From Alphaproteobacteria bacterium (GTDB lineage: Bacteria; Pseudomonadota; Alphaproteobacteria; UBA6615), in the NCBI GenBank assembly GCA_011087645.1, contig JAALLF010000007.1, forward strand, positions 62,001 to 126,000: 64,000 nt of DNA. Direction: 5' to 3'. Both the position numbers and the translations under genes were made by a program. Each line of letters opens with the position of its first letter. Position 1 is the first letter of the stretch. Positions 25,977 through 34,494 of the stretch are shown one piece after another. Under the pieces are notes generated by a model. It saw only the letters and a list, made by a program, of their open reading frames with translations, was not told the origin of the DNA and did not search any database.

Positions 25977-26585
25977 TTAGTAGCGCCCGTCAGAGACTTC
26001 GATCTGTCCCAAGATGATCCGCACGATCTGTTCGGCCAGCTCGGGGTTCCGGTCACGATGGTCGTGCTTGGTGCGGTGAACGACCCGGTCGCGACGCTGG
26101 TGACGCGGTGCCCGCAGTTTCACCTGGATCGAGTCGATAAAGGCGCGGCCACGAACGTCGAGCTGCAACCGTCTCAGATCACGACCCAAAGTGCGGTCGT
26201 CGTCCGGGGTCAACTCGATACGACGGGTCCGTCCCGAACGCGCCCGGTCGACCACATGGCCGTTGGCAACCAGCGCCAAACGACCACGCGATTTGTGGGG
26301 CCGCACTTTTACGATCACCGACTGAATGCGGTAACCGCGATAGTCGCGATCGAGGTTGAGCAGACGACGCAGCGGAATGGTCTCATCGAAGTAGCGGCGA
26401 TGCACGCCCACGCGAACGACCTCGACATTGCGGGCATGACGCGGCACGGCGGCACGGCGATCCACCTGATGGTGAGCCGTCTGGTGGTTCGAGTGCGCCC
26501 GCCAGCCACGGTTCTGATCGGCCGACGCGGTGCCGGCACCTAAGATCAACGCTGCTGCGGTGGTGGCTATTGCTAATTTACGCAT
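25977..26585 (-). CDS. Basic secreted protein, first gene of the envelope cluster
   Basis: The 202-residue protein has a signal peptide (TTAAALILGAGTASADQ) and a very basic mature part rich in Arg and His, with a central region (RRLLNLDRDYRGYRIQSVIV, RRLQLDVRGRAFIDSIQVKL) that looks like two short beta-sandwich-like repeats. I do not recognise the family. It is the promoter-proximal gene of the minus-strand cluster and is divergent from the PepSY gene across a 166-base regulatory region. GGGAGAAATAAG precedes ATG 26585. The charge suggests binding to peptidoglycan, nucleic acid or lipopolysaccharide. Confidence 0.7.
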   Translation of the reverse strand: MRKLAIATTAAALILGAGTASADQNRGWRAHSNHQTAHHQVDRRAAVPRHARNVEVVRVGVHRRYFDETIPLRRLLNLDRDYRGYRIQSVIVKVRPHKSRGRLALVANGHVVDRARSGRTRRIELTPDDDRTLGRDLRRLQLDVRGRAFIDSIQVKLRAPRHQRRDRVVHRTKHDHRDRNPELAEQIVRIILGQIEVSDGRY

Positions 26586-26678
26586 CTTATTTCTCCCAAA
26601 TCGGGTTGATGAACACTTCGATGGGAGAAATATGGAGGTTCGCCGTTTTCGATTGCATGCGGCGGTTGTTAGGAAATT

Positions 26679-26719
26679 TTAAGACGTTCGAACAAAAGCT
26701 AACGAAGGGAACGTTTTAA
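26679..26719. promoter_or_regulatory. Inverted repeat in the divergent promoter of the envelope cluster and the PepSY/two-component operon
   Basis: TTAAGACGTTC (26679-26689) and GAACGTTTTAA (26709-26719) are inverted copies with one mismatch, with centres 30 bases apart (three helical turns). They sit in an AT-rich stretch in the 166-base gap between the two divergent operons. This is a good candidate operator for the adjacent OmpR-type regulator. No binding data can be read from sequence. Confidence 0.5.
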
Positions 26720-26751
26720 TTTTAGGGTGATCGGCACTACATTCAGGCACG

Positions 26752-27078
26752 ATGCGTAAATTACTGGCTTTATTAATCATATTTTTGGCCACCAGCCTGG
26801 TGGCGATCCCCGTGCAGCCTGCCGCGGCGCAGTCGCGTGGCGGCGATTTATCGGGCGCTTTGGACCGATTGCAGGGAAATCCGCGCTATCAGGGCCAGAT
26901 TATCGGCACGCAAATCCGCCGCACCGAGCGCGGCGCGCTCTATGAAGTACAAATACTGCGCCGCGATGACCGTGTTATTGTCGTCTATATCGACCCGGCG
27001 ACCGGCGGTGTCGTCGGCGATTCCGAGAGTCGCGGCGGTGGCAACGGTAATTCAGGACGCGGTCGCGGCAATCGATAA
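26752..27078 (+). CDS. Secreted PepSY-domain protein
   Basis: The 108-residue protein has a signal peptide (LLALLIIFLATSLVAIPVQP, cleavage near AAAQS) and a single PepSY-type domain (QIIGTQIRRTERGALYEVQI, VIVVYIDPATGGVVGD) followed by a Gly/Asn/Arg-rich tail. PepSY proteins often modulate sensor kinases or proteases in the periplasm. It is the first gene of an operon with a response regulator 20 bases downstream and a kinase after that, so it is likely a periplasmic accessory of that kinase. The ribosome site is weak (CAGGCACG). Confidence 0.85.
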   Translation: MRKLLALLIIFLATSLVAIPVQPAAAQSRGGDLSGALDRLQGNPRYQGQIIGTQIRRTERGALYEVQILRRDDRVIVVYIDPATGGVVGDSESRGGGNGNSGRGRGNR

Positions 27079-27098
27079 GCCAGTGGAGTAGTGCCGCC

Positions 27099-27779
27099 AT
27101 GCGCGTTTTAATCCTCGAAGACGATCCGGAACTGGCCGAGCAAATCGCCGCCATGCTGCGCGACGAGAACCACGCCGTCGATATTATCGACGATGGCGAA
27201 GAGGGTTTGGCCTACGGCCTGGAAAACGACTATGACGCGGTTATTCTCGACCCCGGCCTGCCAACGATGGATGGGTTTTCGGTGCTGCGCCGGTGGCGCG
27301 AAAACGACCGCAATATGCCGGTCATCGTGCTGACCGGATCGCGCAAGGAAGTCACCGACATGAAAGAGGCGGTGCGCGCCGGCGCGACAAATTACCTCAC
27401 CAAGCCGGTCGATCTGGAATTGTTGCTCGACTGGCTGCGCGGTGTCCTCAATTCCGCCGGCCCCAATGTGCGCCAGCCGGTGCTCGAAATCGGCGCCTTG
27501 CGCATCGACACCCAATCTTTGCGGGTCTGGATGGACGGCGGCCCGGTCAAGCTGACCCCCACCGAATACCGCATTTTGCATTACCTTGCCGTGCATGCCG
27601 GCCGGCCGGTCTCGGCGGAAGAGATGGTCAATCACAATTTCGACGGCGACGCGATCAAGACCGCCAACGAAGTGCCGGTCTTTATTTCACGCCTGCGCAC
27701 CAAGCTTGGCAAACAATCCATCGAAACGGTCTTCGGCTACGGCTATCGCCTCACCCTTGGCGAGCCTGTCGAGGAGTAG
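27099..27779 (+). CDS. OmpR/PhoB-family response regulator
   Basis: The 226-residue protein has a receiver domain with the acidic pair LEDD, the phospho-acceptor Asp51 in VILDPGLP and the conserved Lys near residue 100 in YLTKPVD, and a winged-helix DNA-binding domain (LTPTEYRILHYLAVHAGRPV, FISRLRTKLG, ETVFGYGYRL). It would bind a direct or inverted repeat upstream of its targets when phosphorylated. The neighbouring kinase (two bases after its stop) is the likely donor. The divergent envelope cluster is the obvious candidate target, and an inverted repeat lies between them. Confidence 0.92.
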   Translation: MRVLILEDDPELAEQIAAMLRDENHAVDIIDDGEEGLAYGLENDYDAVILDPGLPTMDGFSVLRRWRENDRNMPVIVLTGSRKEVTDMKEAVRAGATNYLTKPVDLELLLDWLRGVLNSAGPNVRQPVLEIGALRIDTQSLRVWMDGGPVKLTPTEYRILHYLAVHAGRPVSAEEMVNHNFDGDAIKTANEVPVFISRLRTKLGKQSIETVFGYGYRLTLGEPVEE

Positions 27780-27781
27780 CC

Positions 27782-29188
27782 GTGCCCGGTTGGCCAAACA
27801 CGCTGGTTGCCCGACTTCTGCTATGGGCCCTGGTTCTCGTGGCCGTCAGCGTGCCGCTATTCTGGCTGTTTTTCTCGGTCGCGGTGGAACGAATCTCGGT
27901 ACAGGTGGTCGACTCCCGCATTCTCGAGCTGGCCAATCAGGTGCGCGGCTACCGGGCCAGCGCGGAGGCCTTTCGCGGCCGCGAGAGCGATCCGCCAGAG
28001 GGGCTGGTCGAGCGGCCGCCCCGGCTGGTGATCGGCGGCGCCGACGCCGACTGGGTGTGGCAGATTTCGGTCAACGGGCAAATTACCGAACGCTCCGAAT
28101 TGCTTGAAATCGCCGAGGCCGAACTGCCGGCGGAAGCCGCGGTCGAAGGGCCCAGTTTCCAAATCGCCGAGTTCGACACCGATTTGGGCCGCCTACGTAT
28201 CGCCGGACGGACCATCGGCGAAGTTCCGCCCTTTAGCGGTGACACCGCGGCCGATCAAACGCAACAGGTGCAATATTTCGCCGGAATCAGCCTGGCGCGC
28301 TACGATGCGCGGGTCGAGGAACTGGCGGCGCGCCTGCGCCAACTCGCCTTGCTGGCGGCAATCCCGGTCTCGCTCGCCCTGCTCGGTATGCTGGGCTTCA
28401 TTATTTTGGCGCTGCGTCATCAGCTCAGTGGGCTGGGCAGCGCCATGCAGCGCTACGAAAACGCCGAGACCGACGGCATCGAAGGCCGTTTCCCCGACGA
28501 AATTCAGCGGCTGGTCGACCGTATGAACGGTATGCTGCGCCAGAATATGCGCCTGGTCGAGCGTACCCGGAATTACGTCAGCAAGATCGCCCACGACATC
28601 AATCACCCCTTGTCGGTGATGAAAAACGGGCTGACCGGCGACATCGACACCGATCTGATGAACCGCCAGGTGGAGCGCATGACCGGCCTGGTCGACCGCT
28701 ATTCCAGCCTGGCGCGGGCCATCGGCCCCGACGGTCAACCGGCGCGCAAGACCGAAATCGAACCACTGCTGAAAGACGTGGTCGACGGATTCGCCATTCT
28801 GTACCGGCGCACGCCGCTGGAAATCGACCATTCCTGCGAGCCCGGGCTGCTGGTGCCGATCCCCAAGCACGACATCGAGGCCATGCTGAGCAACTTGGTG
28901 TCTAACGCCCATAAATTTGCCGATGCGCGGGTCCGTGTCTCGGCGCGCATGGTCAGCGATGGATTGCGGCTGACGGTCGAAGATGACGGACCGGGCATTT
29001 CCGAAGCCGAGCGGTCAGCGGCCTTCAACTGGGGCAAGCGCCTCGACGAAGCGCCACCGGGCACCGGATTCGGTCTGTCGATCGTGCGCGACATCGCCGA
29101 GCTGTACGAAGGCTCGGTGACGCTCGACGAGTCCGCCGATCTCGGCGGCCTGCAAATCGACATCCTATTGCCCGTGCAGCCGGTCTAA
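27782..29188 (+). CDS. Membrane sensor histidine kinase, PhoQ-type H-box
   Basis: The 468-residue protein starts at GTG 27782, two bases after the regulator stop. It has two membrane helices (about residues 8-32 and 195-220) flanking a periplasmic sensor region of about 160 residues, a HAMP-like segment, then a dimerisation domain with KIAHDINHPLSVMKNG where His271 is the expected phosphorylation site, and a HATPase domain with LSNLVSNAHKFADA (N-box), DDGPG and GTGFGLSI. The H-box reads HDINHPL instead of HELRTPL, as in PhoQ-like kinases. The ligand is unknown; the PepSY protein of the same operon may report on it. Confidence 0.9.
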   Translation: MPGWPNTLVARLLLWALVLVAVSVPLFWLFFSVAVERISVQVVDSRILELANQVRGYRASAEAFRGRESDPPEGLVERPPRLVIGGADADWVWQISVNGQITERSELLEIAEAELPAEAAVEGPSFQIAEFDTDLGRLRIAGRTIGEVPPFSGDTAADQTQQVQYFAGISLARYDARVEELAARLRQLALLAAIPVSLALLGMLGFIILALRHQLSGLGSAMQRYENAETDGIEGRFPDEIQRLVDRMNGMLRQNMRLVERTRNYVSKIAHDINHPLSVMKNGLTGDIDTDLMNRQVERMTGLVDRYSSLARAIGPDGQPARKTEIEPLLKDVVDGFAILYRRTPLEIDHSCEPGLLVPIPKHDIEAMLSNLVSNAHKFADARVRVSARMVSDGLRLTVEDDGPGISEAERSAAFNWGKRLDEAPPGTGFGLSIVRDIAELYEGSVTLDESADLGGLQIDILLPVQPV

Positions 29189-29213
29189 TCAAAATTTTAG
29201 GAACTTCGCTCCT

Positions 29214-29383
29214 GACCCCCCACCTAAATCCTCCCCCACAAGGGGGGCTGCGGGACGAACCGTCGTGCCGGTGGCACGACGCAAGTCGGATCGCAGAAAA
29301 GATATTCGACTGGCTTACGCCACGCCACTGGCGTGACGGTCCAGTCTCAGCCCCCTTGATGGGGGAGGGTTGGGGTGGGGGTG
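29214..29383. repeat. Family C element, intact copy with about 34-bp inverted ends
   Basis: The left end (CCCCCACCTAAATCCTCCCC) and the right end (GGGGGAGGGTTGGGGTGGGG) are inverted copies, each followed inward by AAGGGGGGCTG and its complement. The core has CACGCCACTGGCGTG, a perfect 6-bp stem. About 150 bp is homologous to 10951-11100. It lies between the kinase gene and the convergent gene at 29406 and may act as a two-way terminator. No gene is visible inside. Confidence 0.85.
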
Positions 29384-29405
29384 ACGCTTTAAACAAAGAG
29401 CTTTC

Positions 29406-29942
29406 CTAATTGTTCGCCCGAACCACCGTGTCGATTTGCCGGGCGGCGGCGTAGCCGGCAAACACCGCCGGGGTCGGCGCGTAGCCGAAGGCGGCTTCGA
29501 ACGCCGCGCCAAAGGGCCGTCCATCCATGGTGCTCATATTCGCCGGAGCCGGCGCGGTTAGGTCGATCACAATCAACTCAGCACCCTCCGTCTGGCCGTT
29601 AAGCGCTTCCAGTATCGCTGCCGGCGCCACGATCCGCGGCGCATCGTCGGCGGCCCGCCCTGCCAGCTCACGGGCTTTCGCGACCACATCGGCCGCGGCG
29701 GCGTTGCCATCGACAAGTCGTAGATAAACGTCGAGGCCGCCGAGATGGCCGTCGGCGGTCTCATTAGGGTGTGCGTCGCGCTCACGCGTGGCGAACATAA
29801 AGCCGTCGCGGGCCTGCGTGCCGGCCTGCGCTTGCGATCCCGACACCGGCACCACAAAGATCGTGTCGAAACTGTGTGCGCTGGCCGATGTGGCGAACAA
29901 CAGGCCGCCCGCAATAACCATTGCCGATAAAACGAACTTCAT
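29406..29942 (-). CDS. Short secreted protein resembling a shrunken periplasmic substrate-binding protein
   Basis: The 178-residue protein has a signal peptide (MVIAGGLLFATSASAHS) and a first strand-helix unit FVVPVSGSQAQAGTQARDGF that resembles the start of Leu/Ile/Val-type binding proteins. The C-terminus (FGAAFEAAFGYAPTPAVFAG, then AARQID) resembles the end of the same fold. The middle, which in that family is over 200 residues longer, is missing. It may be an internally deleted relative that keeps one lobe, or an independent small sensor. The likely location is the periplasm. It begins 11 bases after the threonine-synthase-like gene ends. Confidence 0.6.
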   Translation of the reverse strand: MKFVLSAMVIAGGLLFATSASAHSFDTIFVVPVSGSQAQAGTQARDGFMFATRERDAHPNETADGHLGGLDVYLRLVDGNAAAADVVAKARELAGRAADDAPRIVAPAAILEALNGQTEGAELIVIDLTAPAPANMSTMDGRPFGAAFEAAFGYAPTPAVFAGYAAARQIDTVVRANN

Positions 29943-29953
29943 GTGCCTCGCTC

Positions 29954-31210
29954 CTATCCCGCCGCGATGGCGGCATAATCGATTGGCTGGTGGCGGTCGA
30001 TGACGCGCGCGACCGCCGGCATGGGGTATTTCAACGAAGTGCCGCAGTTAAATAGCATCACTTGATCACCCTTTCCGACCCGCCCTTCACTAACCGCCCG
30101 GCGCAACGCCGCATAGGTGGTCGCGCCTTCCGGACCCATTAAGAGCCCGTCGCGGGCGGCGACCTCTTGCTGCGCCGCGATGATCTCTTCGTCGGGCGCG
30201 GCGATGGCGTAGCCACCGCTTTCGCGCACCGCGCGCAGGATGAGAAAATCACCGATGGCGACCGGCACGCGGATGCCAGCGGCGATAGTGTGGGCGTCGG
30301 TCCACAGTTCGGCATGGTCGGCGCCCTCTTCCCAGGCCTTGACCATGGGCGCACAGCCGGTTGCTTGCACACAGACCATCTGCGGTCGTTTTTCATCGAG
30401 CCAACCGATCTCGGCCAGCTCAGCAAAAGCCTTCCACATGCCGATCAGCCCGGTGCCGCCGCCGGTGGGATAGAAGATCGCGTCCGGCACGGTCCACCCC
30501 AATTGTTCGGCCAGCTCCAGGCCCATCGTTTTCTTACCTTCGATCCGGTAGGGCTCTTTCAGGGTCGAGGTGTCGAACCAGCCCATCGCCTCCTTGCCGT
30601 CGCCGACGATCCTGCCGCAATCGTTGATCAGCCCGTTGACTTTCCACACCTTGGCGCCCTGCAGCGCGATCTCGCGCACATTCACGTCCGGCGTATCTTC
30701 CGGACAAAAGACAAAGCTCTCGATGCCGCAACGGCTGGCATAGGCGGCCAGCGCGGCGCCGGCATTGCCATTGGTCGGCATGGCCATGCGGCTGATGCCA
30801 AGCTCCCTGGCCATGCTGACCGCGACGCATAGGCCGCGCGCCTTGAACGAGCCGGTCGGCAAGCGGCTCTCATCCTTGACCAAAATCTCGCCGACCCCCA
30901 ATTCGCGCGCGCAGTTGGGCAACGGCACCAGAGGCGTCATGGGTTCGCCCAGGGAGATCACGTTTTCTGTCTGACGCACCGGCAGAAACTCGCGATAGCG
31001 CCACATATCGGCGGGCCGGGCGGCGAGCGTCTCTTTGCTCAGCGCCGCGCCCAGCGCCGCCAGATCGTAGCGCACCAGGAGAGGCTTGCCTTCCGTCGAC
31101 AGACCATGCAGGCGGTCGGCCGGATAAGGTTCACCGGTCGCCGAGCATTCCAGATGGCTGGTAAAGGTCGGCCGATCGTCGGTTAAGTTGGCGTTGGTTG
31201 GTGGCGTCAC
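29954..31210 (-). CDS. PLP-dependent threonine synthase-like enzyme
   Basis: The 418-residue protein has a fold-type II PLP site: ESRLPTGSFKARGLCVA with the Schiff-base lysine, MPTNGNAGAALAAYASRCGI with the phosphate loop, and YPTGGGTGLIGMW. The arrangement matches threonine synthase and its relatives, which convert O-phosphohomoserine to threonine, but related enzymes use other substrates. I place the start at GTG 31210, which overlaps the amidohydrolase stop as GTGA; the longer TTG start at 31234 would run into that gene. The two are a translationally coupled pair, an unusual partner for a biosynthetic threonine synthase, so a catabolic role is possible. Confidence 0.8.
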   Translation of the reverse strand: MTPPTNANLTDDRPTFTSHLECSATGEPYPADRLHGLSTEGKPLLVRYDLAALGAALSKETLAARPADMWRYREFLPVRQTENVISLGEPMTPLVPLPNCARELGVGEILVKDESRLPTGSFKARGLCVAVSMARELGISRMAMPTNGNAGAALAAYASRCGIESFVFCPEDTPDVNVREIALQGAKVWKVNGLINDCGRIVGDGKEAMGWFDTSTLKEPYRIEGKKTMGLELAEQLGWTVPDAIFYPTGGGTGLIGMWKAFAELAEIGWLDEKRPQMVCVQATGCAPMVKAWEEGADHAELWTDAHTIAAGIRVPVAIGDFLILRAVRESGGYAIAAPDEEIIAAQQEVAARDGLLMGPEGATTYAALRRAVSEGRVGKGDQVMLFNCGTSLKYPMPAVARVIDRHQPIDYAAIAAG

Positions 31211-32025
31211 GCCGGCAGATCCCAGCCGATCCAATTACACAGCGCCCGGCCCATCACCAGTTCCAGATCATTACCGGTCAGCCAGGGCAGCTCTTCGGTG
31301 AACATGGTGACGCACTGGCGGTAACTGCATGGTTCGCGGCTCAAATCGGTGCCCCAGAAGCAGCGCTCCGGCCCGAACGCGTCGAAGATACGATGGATGT
31401 GATCGTGGATATTCCGGTAGGGATATTCCGCGCTGGAATGCACCGGCGCGTCCGACAGCTTCACCGCCACATTGGGATACTTCGCCAGCGCCAGCAAATC
31501 TGGCAGGGTCTCGAAGGCGGCATCGTCCTTCGCCGACGGCTGGACACCCAGATGATCGATCAACAGGCGCAGGCCGGGATGGCGCTCGGCGACTTCAGCG
31601 ACTTTCGGCAGAAAGGAAAAGGCCAGCAGACCCAGCGGCAGGCCCTTTTCTTCACAAGTCTGGTAGATCCAGTCCATCGTGCCGTCGTGCGGCCAGTTCT
31701 CACGACCCGGTAGCGCGAAGATATACCGCAGGCCGAGATAGCCGGGCTGCGTGAGCCGGGCCTCGAGCAGTTCGCGGCTTTCATCGGGCGTGTCCGGCGG
31801 CACATGGCCCAGCACGGCGAACTTGTCCGGGTGCGCCGCCGCGGCGGCCAAAGCCAATTCATTGCCGCCTTCGACCGCGCCGGGCGGATGGAGCAGAACC
31901 GCATCGACGCCGGCCGTCGCCATTTCGGCCAGTAGATCGTCCTTCGAATAGGTTTCGATCTGCCGGTGCCACGCCGGCAGCATTACGTTTTCCCAAATAT
32001 GAACCTGTGAATCGACGACCAGCAC
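31207..32025 (-). CDS. Amidohydrolase family 2 protein
   Basis: The 272-residue protein is an amidohydrolase barrel with DSQVHIWE in the first strand (a Gln replaces the first His of the usual HxH pair), RYIFALPGRENWPHD, LLIDHLGVQPS and CFWGTDLSREP, where the metal-binding or catalytic His and Asp are expected. Relatives act on lactones, ring acids or as decarboxylases. The substrate is unknown. The gene is the first of the coupled pair with the threonine-synthase-like enzyme, so the two may act in one pathway. It has no signal peptide. Confidence 0.85.
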   Translation of the reverse strand: MLVVDSQVHIWENVMLPAWHRQIETYSKDDLLAEMATAGVDAVLLHPPGAVEGGNELALAAAAAHPDKFAVLGHVPPDTPDESRELLEARLTQPGYLGLRYIFALPGRENWPHDGTMDWIYQTCEEKGLPLGLLAFSFLPKVAEVAERHPGLRLLIDHLGVQPSAKDDAAFETLPDLLALAKYPNVAVKLSDAPVHSSAEYPYRNIHDHIHRIFDAFGPERCFWGTDLSREPCSYRQCVTMFTEELPWLTGNDLELVMGRALCNWIGWDLPA

Positions 32026-32274
32026 GGCGTTCCTCCCCTGATTTTCGAACCCGGATTCTTAACGGCCGGGCCGTATCACGCGCGTTCAGCGCATATTATC
32101 GTTCTATTAATCATACCCGCAAACAGCAGGTCTTAACGAATTCTAAATCCCATTACGTTTCCCTAGCAGTCTGAGCGCAATCCATGTTGGGCGGCCCGCC
32201 AGCGTGTAGACCGATTAGAGGTTACAGGCCGGCGATCGCCGAGGTTTCGGCACACGAACATTCGCGAGGGCACG

Positions 32275-34374
32275 GTGCAACTCCGGCTAGTTTCCAAGAC
32301 CCATATCGCCCCATCTCTCAATCGTCTGGCCATAACCCTGGCGAGCGCGACGCTGATATCGGCTGGTGTTTTCACAGCGTCATCAGCCAGCGCCCAGTCC
32401 GGCAACATACCGGCCAGTCAGGTGAGCAGCCTGAACGCCCAAGGCGCCTACGACGATCAGACCCTGCGCTCGTTCGCAACCGTGGCCACCACCGTATTGG
32501 CCCTGCGCAGCACTTATTACCCGCGCATCCAAGCCGCCAAGATCGCCGGCGCGGAAGAAAAAGCTGATCTGCTGTTCGAGGAAATGCGCCAACACATGCA
32601 CTCGGTCGTCGAAAATTCGGTTTTTTCGACCGACCAATACCGCGCCATTTCCAATGCGGCGAAAACCGATGCGGCCCTGCGCCAACGCATAAACACCATC
32701 ATTCAAGGCCCGTCGCCAGCCCAGCAACACGTCCAACAGGTGACGCGCATACAGCCCCAGGCGCCGCAAGTCGCCAGCGCGCCGAGCAACCCGGCTCCAG
32801 TGACACCAGCCACGGCTCCCACTGTTACACCCGCGCCGGTCGCGCCCGTCGCCGTGAGCAAACCGGTCGATGACGGGGCGCGTCAGCGTCTCGAAGCCGA
32901 ATTGCGCAAAACCAACGCCGAACGCGACCGCTACCAGATCGAGCAGGCCGCCCTACAGGCAAAAGTCCAAAAGCTGGAGAGCCAGCTATCGAGCGTCAAA
33001 GCGCAAGATTCGGCACTGCGCCAACAGCTCAGCGCCAAGAAAGCGCAAACCGAAGCGGCGCAGAAAAAATCCCAAGCCGAACTCGATGCGTTGCAGGGTG
33101 AAGTGACCACCCTGAAGGAAGAGCTGACCACGGTGCAATCGCGTGACGCGTCCCTGCGCGAGCTTCTCGAGGCCGAGACGCTTCGCGCCGAAGCTGAGAA
33201 GAACAGCAAGGAAGCCAAGCTCGCCGTATTTCGCGGCGAAATTAAGCGCCTGGCCGATCGTCTGGCCACCGCTCAACAGGCGCTCGATGCCCTTGCTGGC
33301 GATCTCGCGCCCGGCACGGCCATGCGCGCACCTGCTTTCGAACCGCTGCAGCCCCTGCGCCGGAAGCCCAACAGCATCGAGAAGGTTTTGGCGAAAACCC
33401 AGCCGGCTTACGCCAAAACCCAGGAACTCGATAACGAGATCGCCCGCATTCAAAACGAGCGCCGCCGCCGCGAAGCTGAACGCCAAGCGCTGCAAAGCGA
33501 GATCACCGAACTGAGCCGCGATCTTGCGGCGACCTACCAGGCCATGGCCGAGTTGATCGGCGAACCGACCAACGTCACCGTCGCGGCCGCAGAACCGGAT
33601 ATACGAAATGACGCATACCCATTGGACCTTTCACAAGAGACCGCGTTGCTCTTCGAGGGAATTCCCGCGCAGTTCGACCAAGCGCGCGCCGACCCGCAGG
33701 CCGACATCCTCCTCACCGACCCGCTCCCCGTGGGCAGCGGTCATTCCGGCATCGAGCCGCGCCCGGGTCAGCCGGCGGACAGCGCCGCGCTCGAACCGGC
33801 GGCAGTTGCCCCACTTCGCGTAAATCGCGCACCCGACATCCAAATCGCCACCGCCTCGGCGCCCACCGAACCCGCGGAGGCCGACGCCGTGGCGACTCCC
33901 GAAGCGCCGGTCGTCGTCACTCAGACACCACACCAGGTCGTGCGGGACGAAGCTGAATTCAAACCGATCGCCGAGGAACCCCAGACCGCGGCGGTGACAC
34001 CGCCCGCCATGCCGAGCCAGGACTACGCCAATTCGATCAGCGGCGGCGCCGCGGCCTACAAGGCCGCCGACTATCGCCGCGCCTTTGAAATCTGGGCGCC
34101 CCTCGCCAACTCTGGCAGCCGCAGCGCCCAATTCCATCTGGGCGCCCTGTACCTTGAGGGGCGCGGCACCAACATCGATTTCCCGACAGCCTATTTCTGG
34201 CTGCGGCTCGCCGCACGCCGAGGCGACGAGCGCGCCGTACCATTGCTCGCCATCGTCGCCGGGCGGCTGACCCAAGAGGAAATCCGCGCGTCGGAAGACC
34301 AAACTCAAGAATGGCTCGATAAGCGCGCGGTCAAGGTCACGCAGTCCAAACCAGCCGCCAAAGACCGCCTCTAA
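32275..34374 (+). CDS. Secreted DUF4168 / coiled-coil / Sel1-repeat fusion protein
   Basis: The 699-residue protein starts at GTG 32275 with GAGGG upstream and has a signal peptide (LISAGVFTASSASAQSG). Residues about 50-140 form a DUF4168-like helical domain (LRSFATVATTVLALRSTYYP, FSTDQYRAISNAAKTDAALR). A Pro/Ala linker follows, then a long coiled coil at about 200-420 (LEAELRKTNAERDRYQIEQA, LKEELTTVQSRDASLRELLE). After another disordered Pro/Glu-rich region the C-terminus carries Sel1-like repeats (AADYRRAFEIWAPLANSGSR, AQFHLGALYLEGRGTNIDFP). I know of no standard family with this order. It is probably a periplasmic scaffold. Confidence 0.8.
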   Translation: MQLRLVSKTHIAPSLNRLAITLASATLISAGVFTASSASAQSGNIPASQVSSLNAQGAYDDQTLRSFATVATTVLALRSTYYPRIQAAKIAGAEEKADLLFEEMRQHMHSVVENSVFSTDQYRAISNAAKTDAALRQRINTIIQGPSPAQQHVQQVTRIQPQAPQVASAPSNPAPVTPATAPTVTPAPVAPVAVSKPVDDGARQRLEAELRKTNAERDRYQIEQAALQAKVQKLESQLSSVKAQDSALRQQLSAKKAQTEAAQKKSQAELDALQGEVTTLKEELTTVQSRDASLRELLEAETLRAEAEKNSKEAKLAVFRGEIKRLADRLATAQQALDALAGDLAPGTAMRAPAFEPLQPLRRKPNSIEKVLAKTQPAYAKTQELDNEIARIQNERRRREAERQALQSEITELSRDLAATYQAMAELIGEPTNVTVAAAEPDIRNDAYPLDLSQETALLFEGIPAQFDQARADPQADILLTDPLPVGSGHSGIEPRPGQPADSAALEPAAVAPLRVNRAPDIQIATASAPTEPAEADAVATPEAPVVVTQTPHQVVRDEAEFKPIAEEPQTAAVTPPAMPSQDYANSISGGAAAYKAADYRRAFEIWAPLANSGSRSAQFHLGALYLEGRGTNIDFPTAYFWLRLAARRGDERAVPLLAIVAGRLTQEEIRASEDQTQEWLDKRAVKVTQSKPAAKDRL

Positions 34375-34380
34375 TCCGTT

Positions 34381-34399
34381 AAGCCGCAGCGGCTTTTCT
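34381..34399 (+). terminator. Rho-independent terminator after the DUF4168/Sel1 gene
   Basis: AAGCC and GGCTT pair across a GCAGC loop and the 3' arm runs into TTTTCT. It starts six bases after the stop codon at 34374. Confidence 0.65.
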
Positions 34400-34494
34400 G
34401 GTGTAGCCCGCCCAACCGGGTTTTCCCTAGTATTCGTATCGGCCTCGTGTCACACCCAGGCATAGGGCGCTGACGGCTGGCAATTCGCTGGGTC

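Noticed and set aside
19213..26585. Zorya-type or other known defence system based on a MotA/ExbB-like protein
   Set aside because: No helicase, nuclease or other defence effector is present. The companions are envelope proteins with export signals.
27293..29188. 631-residue version of the kinase starting inside the regulator gene
   Set aside because: The extra N-terminus is out-of-frame regulator sequence. GTG 27782, two bases after the regulator stop, is the natural start.
27099..29188. Naming the two-component pair PhoP/PhoQ
   Set aside because: The H-box resembles PhoQ, but the sensor region and targets cannot be matched to PhoQ from sequence alone.
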